From Pseudactinotalea sp. HY158 (GTDB taxonomy: Bacteria; Actinomycetota; Actinomycetes; Actinomycetales; Beutenbergiaceae), in NCBI RefSeq assembly GCF_009660225.1, contig NZ_CP045920.1, forward strand, positions 2,678,079 through 2,742,078: 64,000 nt of DNA, read 5' to 3'. A program made the translations under genes and the position numbers. A model generated the notes under the pieces. That model saw nothing but the letters and a program-made list of their open reading frames with translations. It did no database searches and was not told the DNA's origin. Positions 41,578 through 50,505 of this stretch are shown here, piece after piece; position 1 is the stretch's first letter; the number at the start of each line of letters is the position of its first letter.

Positions 41578-43260
41578 TCAGTCGCGGGTGAGCTTGCGGT
41601 AGGTCACCCGGTGGGGGCGGGCGGCGTCCGGTCCGAGCCGCTCGACCTTATTCGCCTCGTAGCCGGCGAAGTTGCCCTCGAACCAGTGCCAGCGGGCCGG
41701 GTTCTCCTCGGTGCCCTCGTAGGCGAGGATGTGGGTGGCCACGCGGTCGAGGAACCACCGGTCGTGGGAGACCACCACGGCGCAGCCGGGGAAGTCGAGC
41801 AGCGCGTTCTCGAGCGACCCGAGGGTCTCGACGTCCAGGTCGTTCGTGGGCTCGTCGAGCAGGAGCAGGTTGCCGCCCTGCTTGAGGGTGAGCGCGAGGT
41901 TGAGGCGGTTGCGCTCCCCACCGGAGAGCACGCCCGCCGGCTTCTGCTGGTCGGCGCCCTTGAACCCGAACTGGGACACGTAGGCGCGCGAGGGGATCTC
42001 GACCTGGCCGACCTGGATGAAGTCGTGCCCGTCGGAGACGACCTCCCACAGGGTCTTGGTCGGGTCGATGTTCTCCCGCGCCTGGTCCACGTAGGAGATC
42101 TGGACCGAGTCGCCGATCTTCAGGTCACCGGCATCCAGCGGCTCGAGGCCGACGATGGTCTTGAACAGCGTCGTCTTACCCACGCCGTTCGGGCCGATGA
42201 CCCCGACGATGCCGTTGCGCGGCAGCGTGAAGTCCAGGCCGTCGATGAGCGTGCGCCCGTCGAAGCCCTTCTCCAGGTCCGTGGCCTCGAGCACGAGCGA
42301 TCCCAGGCGGGGGCCCGGCGGGATCTGGATCTCCTCGAAGTCGAGCTTGCGGGTGCGGTCGGCCTCGGCGGCCATCTCCTCGTAGCGGGCTAGGCGCGCC
42401 TTGGACTTGGTCTGGCGCCCCTTGGCACTCGAGCGCACCCATTCGAGCTCGTCCTTGAGGCGCTTGGCGAGCTTCGCGTCCTTCTTGCCCTGGATGTCCA
42501 GCCGGGCGGCCTTCTTCTCCAGGTAGGTCGAGTAGTTGCCCTCGTAGGGGTAGAGGCGCCCACGGTCGACCTCGGCGATCCACCCGGCCACGTGGTCGAG
42601 GAAGTACCGATCGTGGGTGACGGCGATGACGGCACCCGGATACTTGGCCAGGTGCTGCTCGAGCCACAGCACGCTCTCGGCGTCGAGGTGGTTCGTGGGC
42701 TCGTCGAGGAGCAGGAGGTCGGGCTGCTCGAGGAGCAGCTTGCACAGGGCGACCCGGCGTCGTTCACCACCGGAGAGGTGCGTGACCTCGGCGTCGCCCG
42801 GGGGGCACCGCAGCGCGTCCATGGCCTGCTCGAGCTGGGCGTCGAGATCCCACGCGTCGGCCGCGTCGATCTCGCCCTGGAGCGTGCCCATCTCGGCCAT
42901 GAGCGCGTCGAAGTCGGCGTCGGGGTCGGCCATGAGCTCGCCGATCTCGTTGAACCGGTCGACCTTGCCCTTGATGTCGCCCACGCCCTCCTGGACGTTC
43001 TCGAGCACGGTCTTGGACTCGTTCAGCGGCGGCTCCTGGAGCAGGATGCCGACCGTGTACCCGGGGGCGAGGCGGGCCTCACCGTTCGAGGCCTGTTCGA
43101 GGCCGGCCATGATCTTGAGGATCGTGGACTTACCGGCCCCGTTCGGGCCGACCATCCCGATCTTCGCCCCGGGCAGGAACGACATCGAGACGTCGTCGAG
43201 GATGACCTTGTCACCATGCGCCTTGCGCGCCTTGACCATCGAGTAGATGTACTCGGCCAC
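41578..43260 (-). CDS. ettA: energy-dependent translational throttle protein (ABC-F)
   Basis: A 560-residue ABC-F ATPase with two cassettes. Walker A motifs are GPNGAGKST (near residue 39) and GPNGVGKTT (near 355), and signatures are LSGGERRRV and LSGGERNRL. Walker B strands are LLLLDEPTNHLD and LLLLDEPTNDLD. The interdomain linker, KKAARLDIQGKKDAKLAKRL, and the long arm insertion of EttA are present. EttA binds the ribosomal E site and gates elongation by energy status. The GTG start is preceded by GAGGAGA. Confidence 0.96.
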   Translation of the reverse strand: MAEYIYSMVKARKAHGDKVILDDVSMSFLPGAKIGMVGPNGAGKSTILKIMAGLEQASNGEARLAPGYTVGILLQEPPLNESKTVLENVQEGVGDIKGKVDRFNEIGELMADPDADFDALMAEMGTLQGEIDAADAWDLDAQLEQAMDALRCPPGDAEVTHLSGGERRRVALCKLLLEQPDLLLLDEPTNHLDAESVLWLEQHLAKYPGAVIAVTHDRYFLDHVAGWIAEVDRGRLYPYEGNYSTYLEKKAARLDIQGKKDAKLAKRLKDELEWVRSSAKGRQTKSKARLARYEEMAAEADRTRKLDFEEIQIPPGPRLGSLVLEATDLEKGFDGRTLIDGLDFTLPRNGIVGVIGPNGVGKTTLFKTIVGLEPLDAGDLKIGDSVQISYVDQARENIDPTKTLWEVVSDGHDFIQVGQVEIPSRAYVSQFGFKGADQQKPAGVLSGGERNRLNLALTLKQGGNLLLLDEPTNDLDVETLGSLENALLDFPGCAVVVSHDRWFLDRVATHILAYEGTEENPARWHWFEGNFAGYEANKVERLGPDAARPHRVTYRKLTRD

Positions 43261-43350
43261 AACTCTCCTCAGAGCTAGACAAAAGGGGGATCCAGCCCCC
43301 TAGCCTACGGCCGGCGTCAACCGGCGCGGCGCACCGCTCGCCCGCCCGGC

Positions 43351-43887
43351 TCAGGCCGGCACGTGATCCTCCTCCCTCGTCTCGTCGGCGAGCCCGGCGG
43401 CCACGGTCGCCCACTTCCCGGAGACGTCGTGCGCCTCGGCGCCGGCCGGATCGCCGGCGGCCACATCGCCGGCATTCGCGGACTCGCCGCCGGCGGGGCT
43501 CCCCTGCGCGTCGGGGTCGCCGGGCCGCACGGGCCGGACCTTCGTCGCCCGGGCCCGAGCCCGGCGCAGGTCCATCCCGAAGGCGTTCGCGAGGATGACG
43601 GCGCTCTTGTGCGTGACTCCCTCGTCGGTCGTGTACTCCTCGATCCGCAGCGGCCCGGTCACGACCACGGCGTCGCCGCGTTCGACGCTCGCCGCGATGT
43701 TCTCGGCGAAGTCACCCCAGGCCTTGACCTGGTACCACTGCGTGGGCCCGTCCACCCACTCCTCACCGCTGCGTCGGCGCGGGGTCGTGGCCACGCTCAG
43801 GCGCACGAACGGCTTCTGCCCGCCCGTGCGCAGCTCCGCGCGTTCGCCCGCGTGCCCTCGAATCGTCACGGTCACTTCGTTCGACAT
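43351..43887 (-). CDS. ssb: single-stranded DNA-binding protein (paralogue without acidic tip)
   Basis: A 178-residue protein. The OB-fold part reads VTVTIRGHAGERAELR, VRLSVATTPRRR, QWYQVKAWGDFAENIAASVERGD and VVVTGPLRIEEYTT, as in bacterial SSB. The tail is Gly/Ala/Asp-rich and ends TREEDHVPA, lacking the DDDIPF tip that recruits repair partners. It is therefore probably an accessory SSB, and a main ssb gene is expected elsewhere. Confidence 0.88.
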   Translation of the reverse strand: MSNEVTVTIRGHAGERAELRTGGQKPFVRLSVATTPRRRSGEEWVDGPTQWYQVKAWGDFAENIAASVERGDAVVVTGPLRIEEYTTDEGVTHKSAVILANAFGMDLRRARARATKVRPVRPGDPDAQGSPAGGESANAGDVAAGDPAGAEAHDVSGKWATVAAGLADETREEDHVPA

Positions 43888-43937
43888 GATCTGCTCTCCC
43901 ATCAGGTTCGGTGAATCCGATGGGGCCATCGTCGACC

Positions 43938-43965
43938 GGGGCGCCGGGGTCGCGCCCGGCGCCCC
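43938..43965. terminator. GC-rich hairpin upstream of ssb
   Basis: GGGGCGCCGGG (43938-43948) pairs with CCCGGCGCCCC (43955-43965) across a 6-base loop. It could end transcription arriving from the gene at 44253-44948. Confidence 0.5.
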
Positions 43966-44046
43966 CGCCCGCCTGTGGACGACGCAGCATCAGCCGCGCA
44001 GTTGTGGATCGTTCCGCATCGCGCACCTCGCGCGGGTACGCCGGAC

Positions 44047-44218
44047 AGGCCGCGTGAGCCGGGCGCAGGCCGCGTGAGCCGGGCGCAGGCCGCGTGAGTC
44101 GTGCAGGCCGCGTGAGCCGGGCGCAGGCCGCGCTCTCCGGGCCGAGCGGGGCCGAGCCGGGCCGAGCCGAGCCGGGCCAGCCAGATGCGCCGGGCCGGGC
44201 CGGGCCGGGCCGGGCCCT
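44047..44218. repeat. 20-bp tandem repeat followed by GGGCC-type simple repeats
   Basis: AGGCCGCGTGAGCCGGGCGC-type units begin at 44047, 44067, 44087, 44105 and 44125. They are followed by GGGCCGAGCC and then GGGCCGGGCC simple repeats to about 44218. The stretch 43888-44252 holds no gene that I can support. Confidence 0.8.
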
Positions 44219-44252
44219 CGAGCGTGGCCGGCGCATCCGGGGCGGGCGCGGA

Positions 44253-44948
44253 TCAGGCGGCGGCGACCACGTCCTGCCACTGATCCGGGCGGAGCGCGGC
44301 GATCGTGGCCGGATCCGTGCCCGAGCGCTCGTGCGCCCAGGCGATGGCGCTGCGCAGGAGCTCGCGGAGCCGGTCCTGGGCGTCGGGCGCGCTCGATTCC
44401 GCGATGGCCCGGGCGGAGACGAGCGTGAGGGACGTCGCGGCCGAGGCGCCGGTCTCGATCCTGCCCATGCGCGCGGCGGAGCGGTGCGCCCAGGCCAGCG
44501 CCTCGGCGTCCGCCTCGTGGGTGAGGGCATCCTGGGCGCGCTGCGGCCAGGGAGCACTCGCCGAATGGGCGTAGTCGCCGGCGCCGGCACCGATCCGGAG
44601 CATGCCCAGGGCGATGCTGCGCTCGAGATCCGGCGCGGCCACGGGCAGCGCCGCCGTGGCCGCGATGAGCGCGAGGTCCTCGGCGAAGCCGTCGTCGAAG
44701 TCCGTCTGGCCGATGACGAGCGGGACGAGCGGCGCGAGCAGCGGCCGCTTCTCGTCCGTGGTCAGGTCGTTCACGAGCCGGGCGAGTTGGGCGAGGGCCC
44801 AGTGGGTGCAGTTCGGCGCGTCGCTCCACGGCTCGCCCGCAAGGTAGGAGGCGAGCTCCATGAAGCAGGCGCCGTGGCGCGGGCTCTGGTGCTGCCCGCG
44901 CGCCAGCATCGGCATGGGGAGGGGTTCCGGGGTCGTCATCTCGGCCAC
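44253..44948 (-). CDS. conserved-looking actinobacterial protein, function unknown
   Basis: A 231-residue soluble protein. The best-formed region is HGACFMELASYLAGEPWSDA followed by PNCTHWALAQLARLVND near residue 25, then LVPLVIGQTDFDDGF. The C-terminal 100 residues are Ala-rich helices. No signal peptide or membrane helix is present. I do not recognise a family with an assigned role. It has its own upstream region and a GC-rich repeat and hairpin downstream. Confidence 0.6.
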   Translation of the reverse strand: MAEMTTPEPLPMPMLARGQHQSPRHGACFMELASYLAGEPWSDAPNCTHWALAQLARLVNDLTTDEKRPLLAPLVPLVIGQTDFDDGFAEDLALIAATAALPVAAPDLERSIALGMLRIGAGAGDYAHSASAPWPQRAQDALTHEADAEALAWAHRSAARMGRIETGASAATSLTLVSARAIAESSAPDAQDRLRELLRSAIAWAHERSGTDPATIAALRPDQWQDVVAAA

Positions 44949-45060
44949 CTTCGTCGGAGGGGAACTGTTCCCTCATTCTCCGCCATCGGCAGCCGAAAGG
45001 CCAGGATTTTATGACATATTCCACTCAAGCGTCATGACGACGCGGTGTCACCTCCCGCGT

Positions 45061-46368
45061 CTACCCCCGCTGGAGGTCGGCGACGGCCTTCCATTCGAAG
45101 AACAGGATCGCCTTGACGTGGCTGATGTCGAAGTTGAAACGGTCGTCGGCCTGGGCCTGGCAGACGTCGACCCCGCGCACGACCCTCCTGTTGTTGAGCG
45201 CGAACTCCCCCGTGGCGGCGTCGGCCTTGACCACGCCGAGGTTCACGAGCGGACTCACGGTGTCGTGGCCCATGATCGCCTCCACGGCGAGCGAGCGGGC
45301 ACGATCCTCGGCCGCGGGGGTCCGGGCGAGCATCTCGGTGCGGATCCGCGCCCGCGCCACGGGCAGCAGCCGCGGCCAATCGACCGTGTACGCCGCACGC
45401 TTCCTCTCCGCGGGGGTCGGCTTCCTCCAGCTGTCGACGTTGACGCCGCGCGGGGTGAGGTCCTTCGTGCGCACGCGCAGGATGTGGTCCGCGGCGAGCA
45501 GGATCCTCACGTAGTCGCGACCGAGCGGGGAGTTCATGAACAGGGCGGATACGTCCTGGGTGCCCGCGCTCCCGCTCACCGGCTCGTGCGTGCGTCCGAC
45601 GAGGCGCGCGAGGAGGAGTGGGACGATTCCCCCGCCGGCGGGGTCCCAATCGTTCACCGCCTCGTCGACGATTCCCGTGATCGTCGGACCCGCCACGTTC
45701 CCCTTGTGGAAGTCCTCGTTCTTTCGACTCCACCGGTCGAGATCGAAGATCTTCTCCGCATCGTCGTTCGGGAGCTTGAAGAAGTAGTTCATGTGGTGCG
45801 AGTCGTCCTCCTCGACGCGAGCGGTCACGCTCGGAGCGGCATCGTCGAGGCGATAGGTGACGATCGCCTGGTTGACCGCGGCGACGAGGACCGTCAGGAG
45901 CCGCACGGCTTCGGCGGCGTCCTCGGCCGTCGGGGCCTTGGGCAGCCCGGTCAGTGCCGTCACGAACGCGTTGGCCTGGTCCTTCAATGCGGCGCCGGCC
46001 GAGGGCTGGATCCCGGCGAGGGCCTTGAGCACCCGGGCGATCTCGCCTCGGAGGGACCGGCCGTCACCGGTGACGGGCACCTTGGTGTAGGCGAGCAATG
46101 CGGCTCGCGTGGCGGCGGGGCTGCCGGCGACCGCCGGTGCCCCGGCGATGATCTGCCGGTGCACCACGGCGGTGCCGCCCGCGAGCGCACGGGCGGTGAC
46201 CCCGTTGCCGACCGCCGTCTGCAACAGTCGGACCCCGTCGAGCGGCGGCGCCACTGCCCTGATCGGTGCCACCGGCAGCGCTCCCACCGGCACCGGCCGC
46301 CGCGGCGCCGACGGTGGCCGCACGCCGGTGGGAGTGGCCGTCTCGCTCGATCGCGCTGCCGTTGGCAC
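45061..46368 (-). CDS. putative cargo-like protein with a DUF4157/eCIS-type N-terminal motif
   Basis: A 435-residue protein. After a Pro/Arg/Ala-rich disordered start, GVRLLQTAVGNGVTARAL and then VVHRQ near residues 45-72 resemble the LQRxxGNxAVxRLL...VQRQ motif common in actinobacterial DUF4157 and related cargo proteins of extracellular contractile injection systems. The remainder is helical and includes DDSHHMNYFFKLPNDDAEKIFD, RDYVRILLAADHILRVRTKD and FNFDISHVKAILFFEWKAV. No known toxin motif is visible. It is encoded alone, without sheath or tube genes nearby. The link to eCIS is inferred from the short motif only. Confidence 0.5.
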   Translation of the reverse strand: MPTAARSSETATPTGVRPPSAPRRPVPVGALPVAPIRAVAPPLDGVRLLQTAVGNGVTARALAGGTAVVHRQIIAGAPAVAGSPAATRAALLAYTKVPVTGDGRSLRGEIARVLKALAGIQPSAGAALKDQANAFVTALTGLPKAPTAEDAAEAVRLLTVLVAAVNQAIVTYRLDDAAPSVTARVEEDDSHHMNYFFKLPNDDAEKIFDLDRWSRKNEDFHKGNVAGPTITGIVDEAVNDWDPAGGGIVPLLLARLVGRTHEPVSGSAGTQDVSALFMNSPLGRDYVRILLAADHILRVRTKDLTPRGVNVDSWRKPTPAERKRAAYTVDWPRLLPVARARIRTEMLARTPAAEDRARSLAVEAIMGHDTVSPLVNLGVVKADAATGEFALNNRRVVRGVDVCQAQADDRFNFDISHVKAILFFEWKAVADLQRG

Positions 46369-46497
46369 TGTTCCACTCCCGCCGCCGCGGAACCCCGGTC
46401 CCGTGACGCGACCCTAGGCCGCCTCGCAATCCTCCCGGCAGCGAGCCCGGACCACCCTTCGGGCACCCGGAGATGCCCGATCGGGCAGGGGCCGGGG

Positions 46498-47946
46498 CTA
46501 TCGCGTCGTCGCGTCGAGCACGCTCTCGTGATCGGCGAGGATCCCCCGGGCGGGCTCGTCGAGCTCCTCGGCCACGACGCGCGCGAGCTCGCCGTGGACC
46601 CGGGCGAGGTATGCGCCCGAGCGGGCCTTCGCCGTCCGTGATCGCATGCCCCGGGCGACGAGCACGCACACGAGACCGGCCACGACCGCGGCCCCGCCGC
46701 CGCTGCCGGCCCACACCCAGACGCCCGTGGCGAGGCCGGCGACCAGGCCCGCGAGGACGCCGAGGGCGACGAGCACGAGGCCGCCGATCCGCACGCGCCG
46801 GGCGCGCACGTCGTTCACAGGCGGCAGCGGGACCGCGGTGACGGTCTCGCTCACCCGCGAATAGAAGGCGTCGGGACCGGCGACCGCGGCCGCGAGCGCG
46901 TCCCGCCACCGGGCCGGCAGGGCGCCGCCGACGCGGTCGAGCCAGCCCTCCCGCACGGCCTCGATCCGGGAGGAGGCGGGCGGCTGCACCCGGCTCGAGG
47001 CGGAGGGGCCCACCCCCGCGACGGCCAGGCGCACGGAGTCGGCCACGGCGGGGATTCCGCTCGCGCCGGCGAGCTGAGCGGCGGTGTCGTCGGCGGCGGG
47101 GAGGGCGGGGGTCGCGGGCGCGAGTTCGCCGCCCACACGCTCACAGATCGCGTCGAGCTCGGCGCGCATCGTGCGGGCGGCGATCGATTCGGCGGCGATG
47201 ACCCGGGCGAGCTCGGCCCGCACCATCCCCACGCCGTGCCCGGTCTTGGCCGAGGCGAGGATGATCGCCACGTCGCTCAGGCGGTCGGCCTCGAGGAGGC
47301 GGCGCACGTCGGCGCGGATGTGGTCGAGGCCCGACTCGGGCACCGTGTCGACCTGATTGACCACGACGACCATCGCCTCGTGCCGGTGCGTCAGCTCCCG
47401 CAGGTACTTCTCGTGCAGCACGTTGTCGGCGTACTTCTGCGGGTCGAGCACCCAGATGAGCAGGTCGATCATCGGCAGCAGCCGGTCCACGAGGCCGGCG
47501 TGGCCCTCGGCGATGGAGTCGTGGTCCGGCAGGTCGAGGAGCACGAGGCCGGCGAGCTCCTCCTCGTCGAGGCCGGTGAGCGCCGACTCGCGGCCGATGC
47601 GCCGGGTCTCGTCGACGCCGAGGAAGTCGAGCAGGTCCTCGGCCGACCCGCCCCACGTGCACGCGGCGGCCTGCGAGGTCGTGGGCCGGATCACCCCGAC
47701 GTCGGCGAAGTCGAGCTGGGAGAGGGCGTTGAACATCGACGACTTGCCCGACCCGGTCCCGCCGACGAGCGCGACCACGGTGTGGTGCACGCCGAGGGCG
47801 AGGCGGCCCGTGACGCGGTCGAGGTCGGCGCGGGCGCGGGCGCCCACCTCGGCCGGGATGCGGTTCCCGGCGGTCCCGAGCGCGGCCGTGATCGATTCGA
47901 CCCGGGCGGCGAGTTCGTCGCCCGGCTGCGGACTGGGTGTGTTCAC
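46498..47946 (-). CDS. dynamin-like P-loop GTPase with C-terminal membrane helices
   Basis: A 482-residue GTPase. G1 is GGTGSGKSSMFNAL near residue 61, the switch Thr is in IRPTTSQAAA, G3 is LLDLPDHDS near 138, and G4 is VVNQVDTV near 195. Two hydrophobic helices (IGGLVLVALGVLAGLVAGLA and GGAAVVAGLVCVLVA) occur near residues 395-440. Its start overlaps the stop of the larger GTPase gene. The tandem arrangement recalls the DynA/DynB pair that acts at sporulation septa in Streptomyces; that is an analogy. Confidence 0.8.
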   Translation of the reverse strand: MNTPSPQPGDELAARVESITAALGTAGNRIPAEVGARARADLDRVTGRLALGVHHTVVALVGGTGSGKSSMFNALSQLDFADVGVIRPTTSQAAACTWGGSAEDLLDFLGVDETRRIGRESALTGLDEEELAGLVLLDLPDHDSIAEGHAGLVDRLLPMIDLLIWVLDPQKYADNVLHEKYLRELTHRHEAMVVVVNQVDTVPESGLDHIRADVRRLLEADRLSDVAIILASAKTGHGVGMVRAELARVIAAESIAARTMRAELDAICERVGGELAPATPALPAADDTAAQLAGASGIPAVADSVRLAVAGVGPSASSRVQPPASSRIEAVREGWLDRVGGALPARWRDALAAAVAGPDAFYSRVSETVTAVPLPPVNDVRARRVRIGGLVLVALGVLAGLVAGLATGVWVWAGSGGGAAVVAGLVCVLVARGMRSRTAKARSGAYLARVHGELARVVAEELDEPARGILADHESVLDATTR

Positions 47947-49589
47947 GCGAAGCCTTTCAGCTCACTCGCGCGCAGTCGCAGCGAGGTGGCGGCGGAGGGG
48001 TCGTCGACGTCGAGCGAGTCGAGGGCCTCGAGGTAGGCCTCGGCCTCGGCGCGCACGGTCGCCTCGGCCCATTCGGCCAGCTCCCCGCGGAGCTCGTCGA
48101 CGACGTCGAGGCCGGCGTCGCCGAGGTACCTGCCCACGGCCCTGCGCGGCCCGTCGAGCCCGACGGCGGCCACGGCCACGAGGTCGGCGACGCTCGCGGG
48201 CGGCAGGGTCTCCGATCGGCTCACGAGGTCGCGGGCGCGGCCGTCGACCTGGGCGGTCCACTCCGTCAGCAGCGTGCGCATGCGCGCCTCCCGCTCGGTG
48301 CCGCCGCGCCGCAGCCGGCCGAGCACCTGCTCGCCGGGCCCCGTGCCCACGAGGGCGTCCCGGATGGCGCGCGCCCCCCGGCCGGCGGCGTCGGTGAGCA
48401 GGTCGCGGGCCGCCTGGTCGCAGGTGCGGCGCAGCGCGGCGAGCGCGGCGGCCCGGGCCTGGGCGGAACGGCGGGCGCGCCAGTGCTCGAACGCGCCCCG
48501 GGGAGGATTGGCGAGGGCGGCGAGCGGGCCGCCCGAGGTGGCGGCGGCGAGCCACGTGGTCGTGGGGGCGCCGTAGCCGATCGCCCCGGCGCGCACGTCG
48601 TCGCGGGCACGACGGCCCACACCCGCCGTGGCGGCGCCGATCTCGTTCGTGAGCGAGAGGTGCGTGCGCCGCTGCACCTCGAGGGCACCGGCGACCGCGA
48701 GCACGTCCTGCCGCAGCGCCGGCCACGCCCCCCGCACCGTGCGGGCGATGATCGAACGCGATTGCGCGCCGCGGCCCAGCACCTCGAGCCACCCGGCGAA
48801 CTCGGCCACGCGGCCGGTGGGCAGGACGCCCTCGTGCGGGCCGACGTCCGCAATCACGAAATACGGAACGTTCCCGAACCCGTGCTCGTTCATGCGGCCG
48901 AAGAGGTCGCCGCGCACGGCGACGAGCGCGGCCGGGTCGACGCGATTGAGGACGACGGCCAGGCTCACCCCCCGCTCATCGGCCTCGGTCAGCCGGGTCC
49001 AGGGCACGGCGTCGCCGTAGCGCGAGCCGGTCGTCACGAACACCCACAGGTCGGCGAGTTCGACCAGTTCGCCGGCGAGCGCCCGGTTGGCGTCGGAGAC
49101 GGAGTCGAGGTCGGGCGCGTCGAGGATCGCCACCCCGCGGGTGACCCGCTCGTGTTCCACGAGCCGGGCGAGGCCGAGCACCGGATGGTCGGCGAGCAGC
49201 TCGGCGTCCTTCGGGTGGGCGACGAGGATCGGCTCCTTCGTCGTGGGGCGCAGGACCCCGGCGGCGCTCACGTCGTCGCCGAGCACCGAGTTCACGAGGG
49301 TCGACTTCCCGGCCCCCGTGGGGCCGCCCAGCACGACGATGACCGGGGCCGAGACCTGCCGCAGCCGGGGCAGGAGGTGGTTGCGCACCTGGGAGGCGAC
49401 GCGCTCGCGCCGCTCGCGGGTCGCGGCGGCATCGGGGGTGTCGAGGACGAGTCGCGCCCCGGACAGCCCGGCGAGCAGGTGCTCGACCATCTCCACCATC
49501 GGCAACCTGGGCGACACGCCCCCGGAGCTGGGCTGGGCGGCGGGGCTGACGGTCACCCTCCAACTCTGCCCGGTTTCGGGCCGATCCAC
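47943..49589 (-). CDS. dynamin-like P-loop GTPase (partner of the downstream gene)
   Basis: A 548-residue protein from the GTG at 49589, chosen because GCGAGG stands seven bases before it; GTG codons at 49556 and 49625 are alternatives. G1 is GGPTGAGKSTLVNSVLG, the switch region is VLRPTTKEPILVA, G3 is ILDAPDLDSVSDAN and G4 is VLNRVDPAALVAV. The remaining 300 residues are long Ala/Arg-rich helices without a clear membrane span. It is coupled to the membrane-linked GTPase, so a hetero-oligomer at the membrane is plausible. Confidence 0.8.
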   Translation of the reverse strand: MDRPETGQSWRVTVSPAAQPSSGGVSPRLPMVEMVEHLLAGLSGARLVLDTPDAAATRERRERVASQVRNHLLPRLRQVSAPVIVVLGGPTGAGKSTLVNSVLGDDVSAAGVLRPTTKEPILVAHPKDAELLADHPVLGLARLVEHERVTRGVAILDAPDLDSVSDANRALAGELVELADLWVFVTTGSRYGDAVPWTRLTEADERGVSLAVVLNRVDPAALVAVRGDLFGRMNEHGFGNVPYFVIADVGPHEGVLPTGRVAEFAGWLEVLGRGAQSRSIIARTVRGAWPALRQDVLAVAGALEVQRRTHLSLTNEIGAATAGVGRRARDDVRAGAIGYGAPTTTWLAAATSGGPLAALANPPRGAFEHWRARRSAQARAAALAALRRTCDQAARDLLTDAAGRGARAIRDALVGTGPGEQVLGRLRRGGTEREARMRTLLTEWTAQVDGRARDLVSRSETLPPASVADLVAVAAVGLDGPRRAVGRYLGDAGLDVVDELRGELAEWAEATVRAEAEAYLEALDSLDVDDPSAATSLRLRASELKGFA

Positions 49590-49686
49590 CAATGCGCCTC
49601 GCCCAGCGGGCACCGATGGTCGCACCGAGCGATTGCCACTACCCTGAGAGCCGTCGATCGCGCGTGGTCCGTGCCGCGTCGATCCG

Positions 49687-49759
<73 letters not shown>

Positions 49760-49803
49760 CCGACAGACCGGCGATTCGAGCGGGTGAATCGCCCACGGGC
49801 GCG

Positions 49804-50310
49804 CTAGCCCGCCACCGGTGTGACCACGAAGGAGATCCAGGGCTCGGAGTCGCTCAGGAGCACCTCGACCTCGTAGTCGGCGTTCTTCACGAGCCCGTTG
49901 CCGGTGTCGGCGCCCCAGTAGGAGTCCTCGAAGCCGGCGTCGTTGAGCATCCCGTGCGCCTTCTCCATGTCGCCCGGCTGGTCGTCCGTACGGAAGTTCG
50001 CTATCCACCCCTCGGCACTCGTCAACGGGATCGCCGAGGCGATCGGGAGGTCCGGTAGCGGCACCGCCGCGGGGAAGTCGTCCGGGAGCGAGCCCTCCGA
50101 ACCACTGCCGCCGGCCCCCTCGGCGGCCTGCCCGTCCGACGCATCGGACGTGCCGTCGTCGGCATCCGCGACGGAGCCGGCGGCCACGGACGCGTCGCCG
50201 TCGGTCACCTGCCCGTCGCCTGCGGACGCACCGCAGCCGGCGGTGGCGAGCGCGAGCGACGCGCATAGAGCCATCAGCGGCAGAAATCTTGGCCTGCATG
50301 TTTCGGTCAC
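49804..50310 (-). CDS. small secreted lipoprotein, function unknown
   Basis: A 168-residue lipoprotein. The signal peptide ends at the lipobox ATAGC near residue 26. An acidic Ser/Gly/Asp linker runs to about residue 75. The folded part has PAAVPLPDLPIASAIPLTSA, GWIANFRTDDQPGDMEKAHGML and VEVLLSDSEPWISFVVTPV. No family with a known role is recognised. The GTG start gives a good signal peptide; an internal ATG at residue 13 would shorten it. Confidence 0.75.
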   Translation of the reverse strand: MTETCRPRFLPLMALCASLALATAGCGASAGDGQVTDGDASVAAGSVADADDGTSDASDGQAAEGAGGSGSEGSLPDDFPAAVPLPDLPIASAIPLTSAEGWIANFRTDDQPGDMEKAHGMLNDAGFEDSYWGADTGNGLVKNADYEVEVLLSDSEPWISFVVTPVAG

Positions 50311-50427
50311 GAAGGCACCCTCCTCTTTCGTCCGGGGCAGTGCATCATGCGCCGCTCACAATCCGCTCACATCTCGTTGTCGAGTTGTCGAGTTGTCGCC
50401 GTCTTCATGACCGCGTTGGAGAAGGGC

Positions 50428-50463
50428 CGAGGGCCCGAGCGGTGAATACCACTCGGGCCCTCG
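50428..50463. terminator. orphan 12-bp hairpin between divergent genes
   Basis: CGAGGGCCCGAG (50428-50439) pairs with CTCGGGCCCTCG (50452-50463). It resembles a terminator, yet both neighbouring genes point away from it. It may belong to a gene that was lost when the Abi-like gene arrived. Confidence 0.5.
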
Positions 50464-50505
50464 GTGAAGTTGCAACAGGGAGACCTGCCCCTGCTTTCGC
50501 CTCCT

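Noticed and set aside
44941-45060. Small gene between the unknown protein and the eCIS-like gene
   Set aside because: No open frame with a ribosome binding site is present; it is best seen as an intergenic region.
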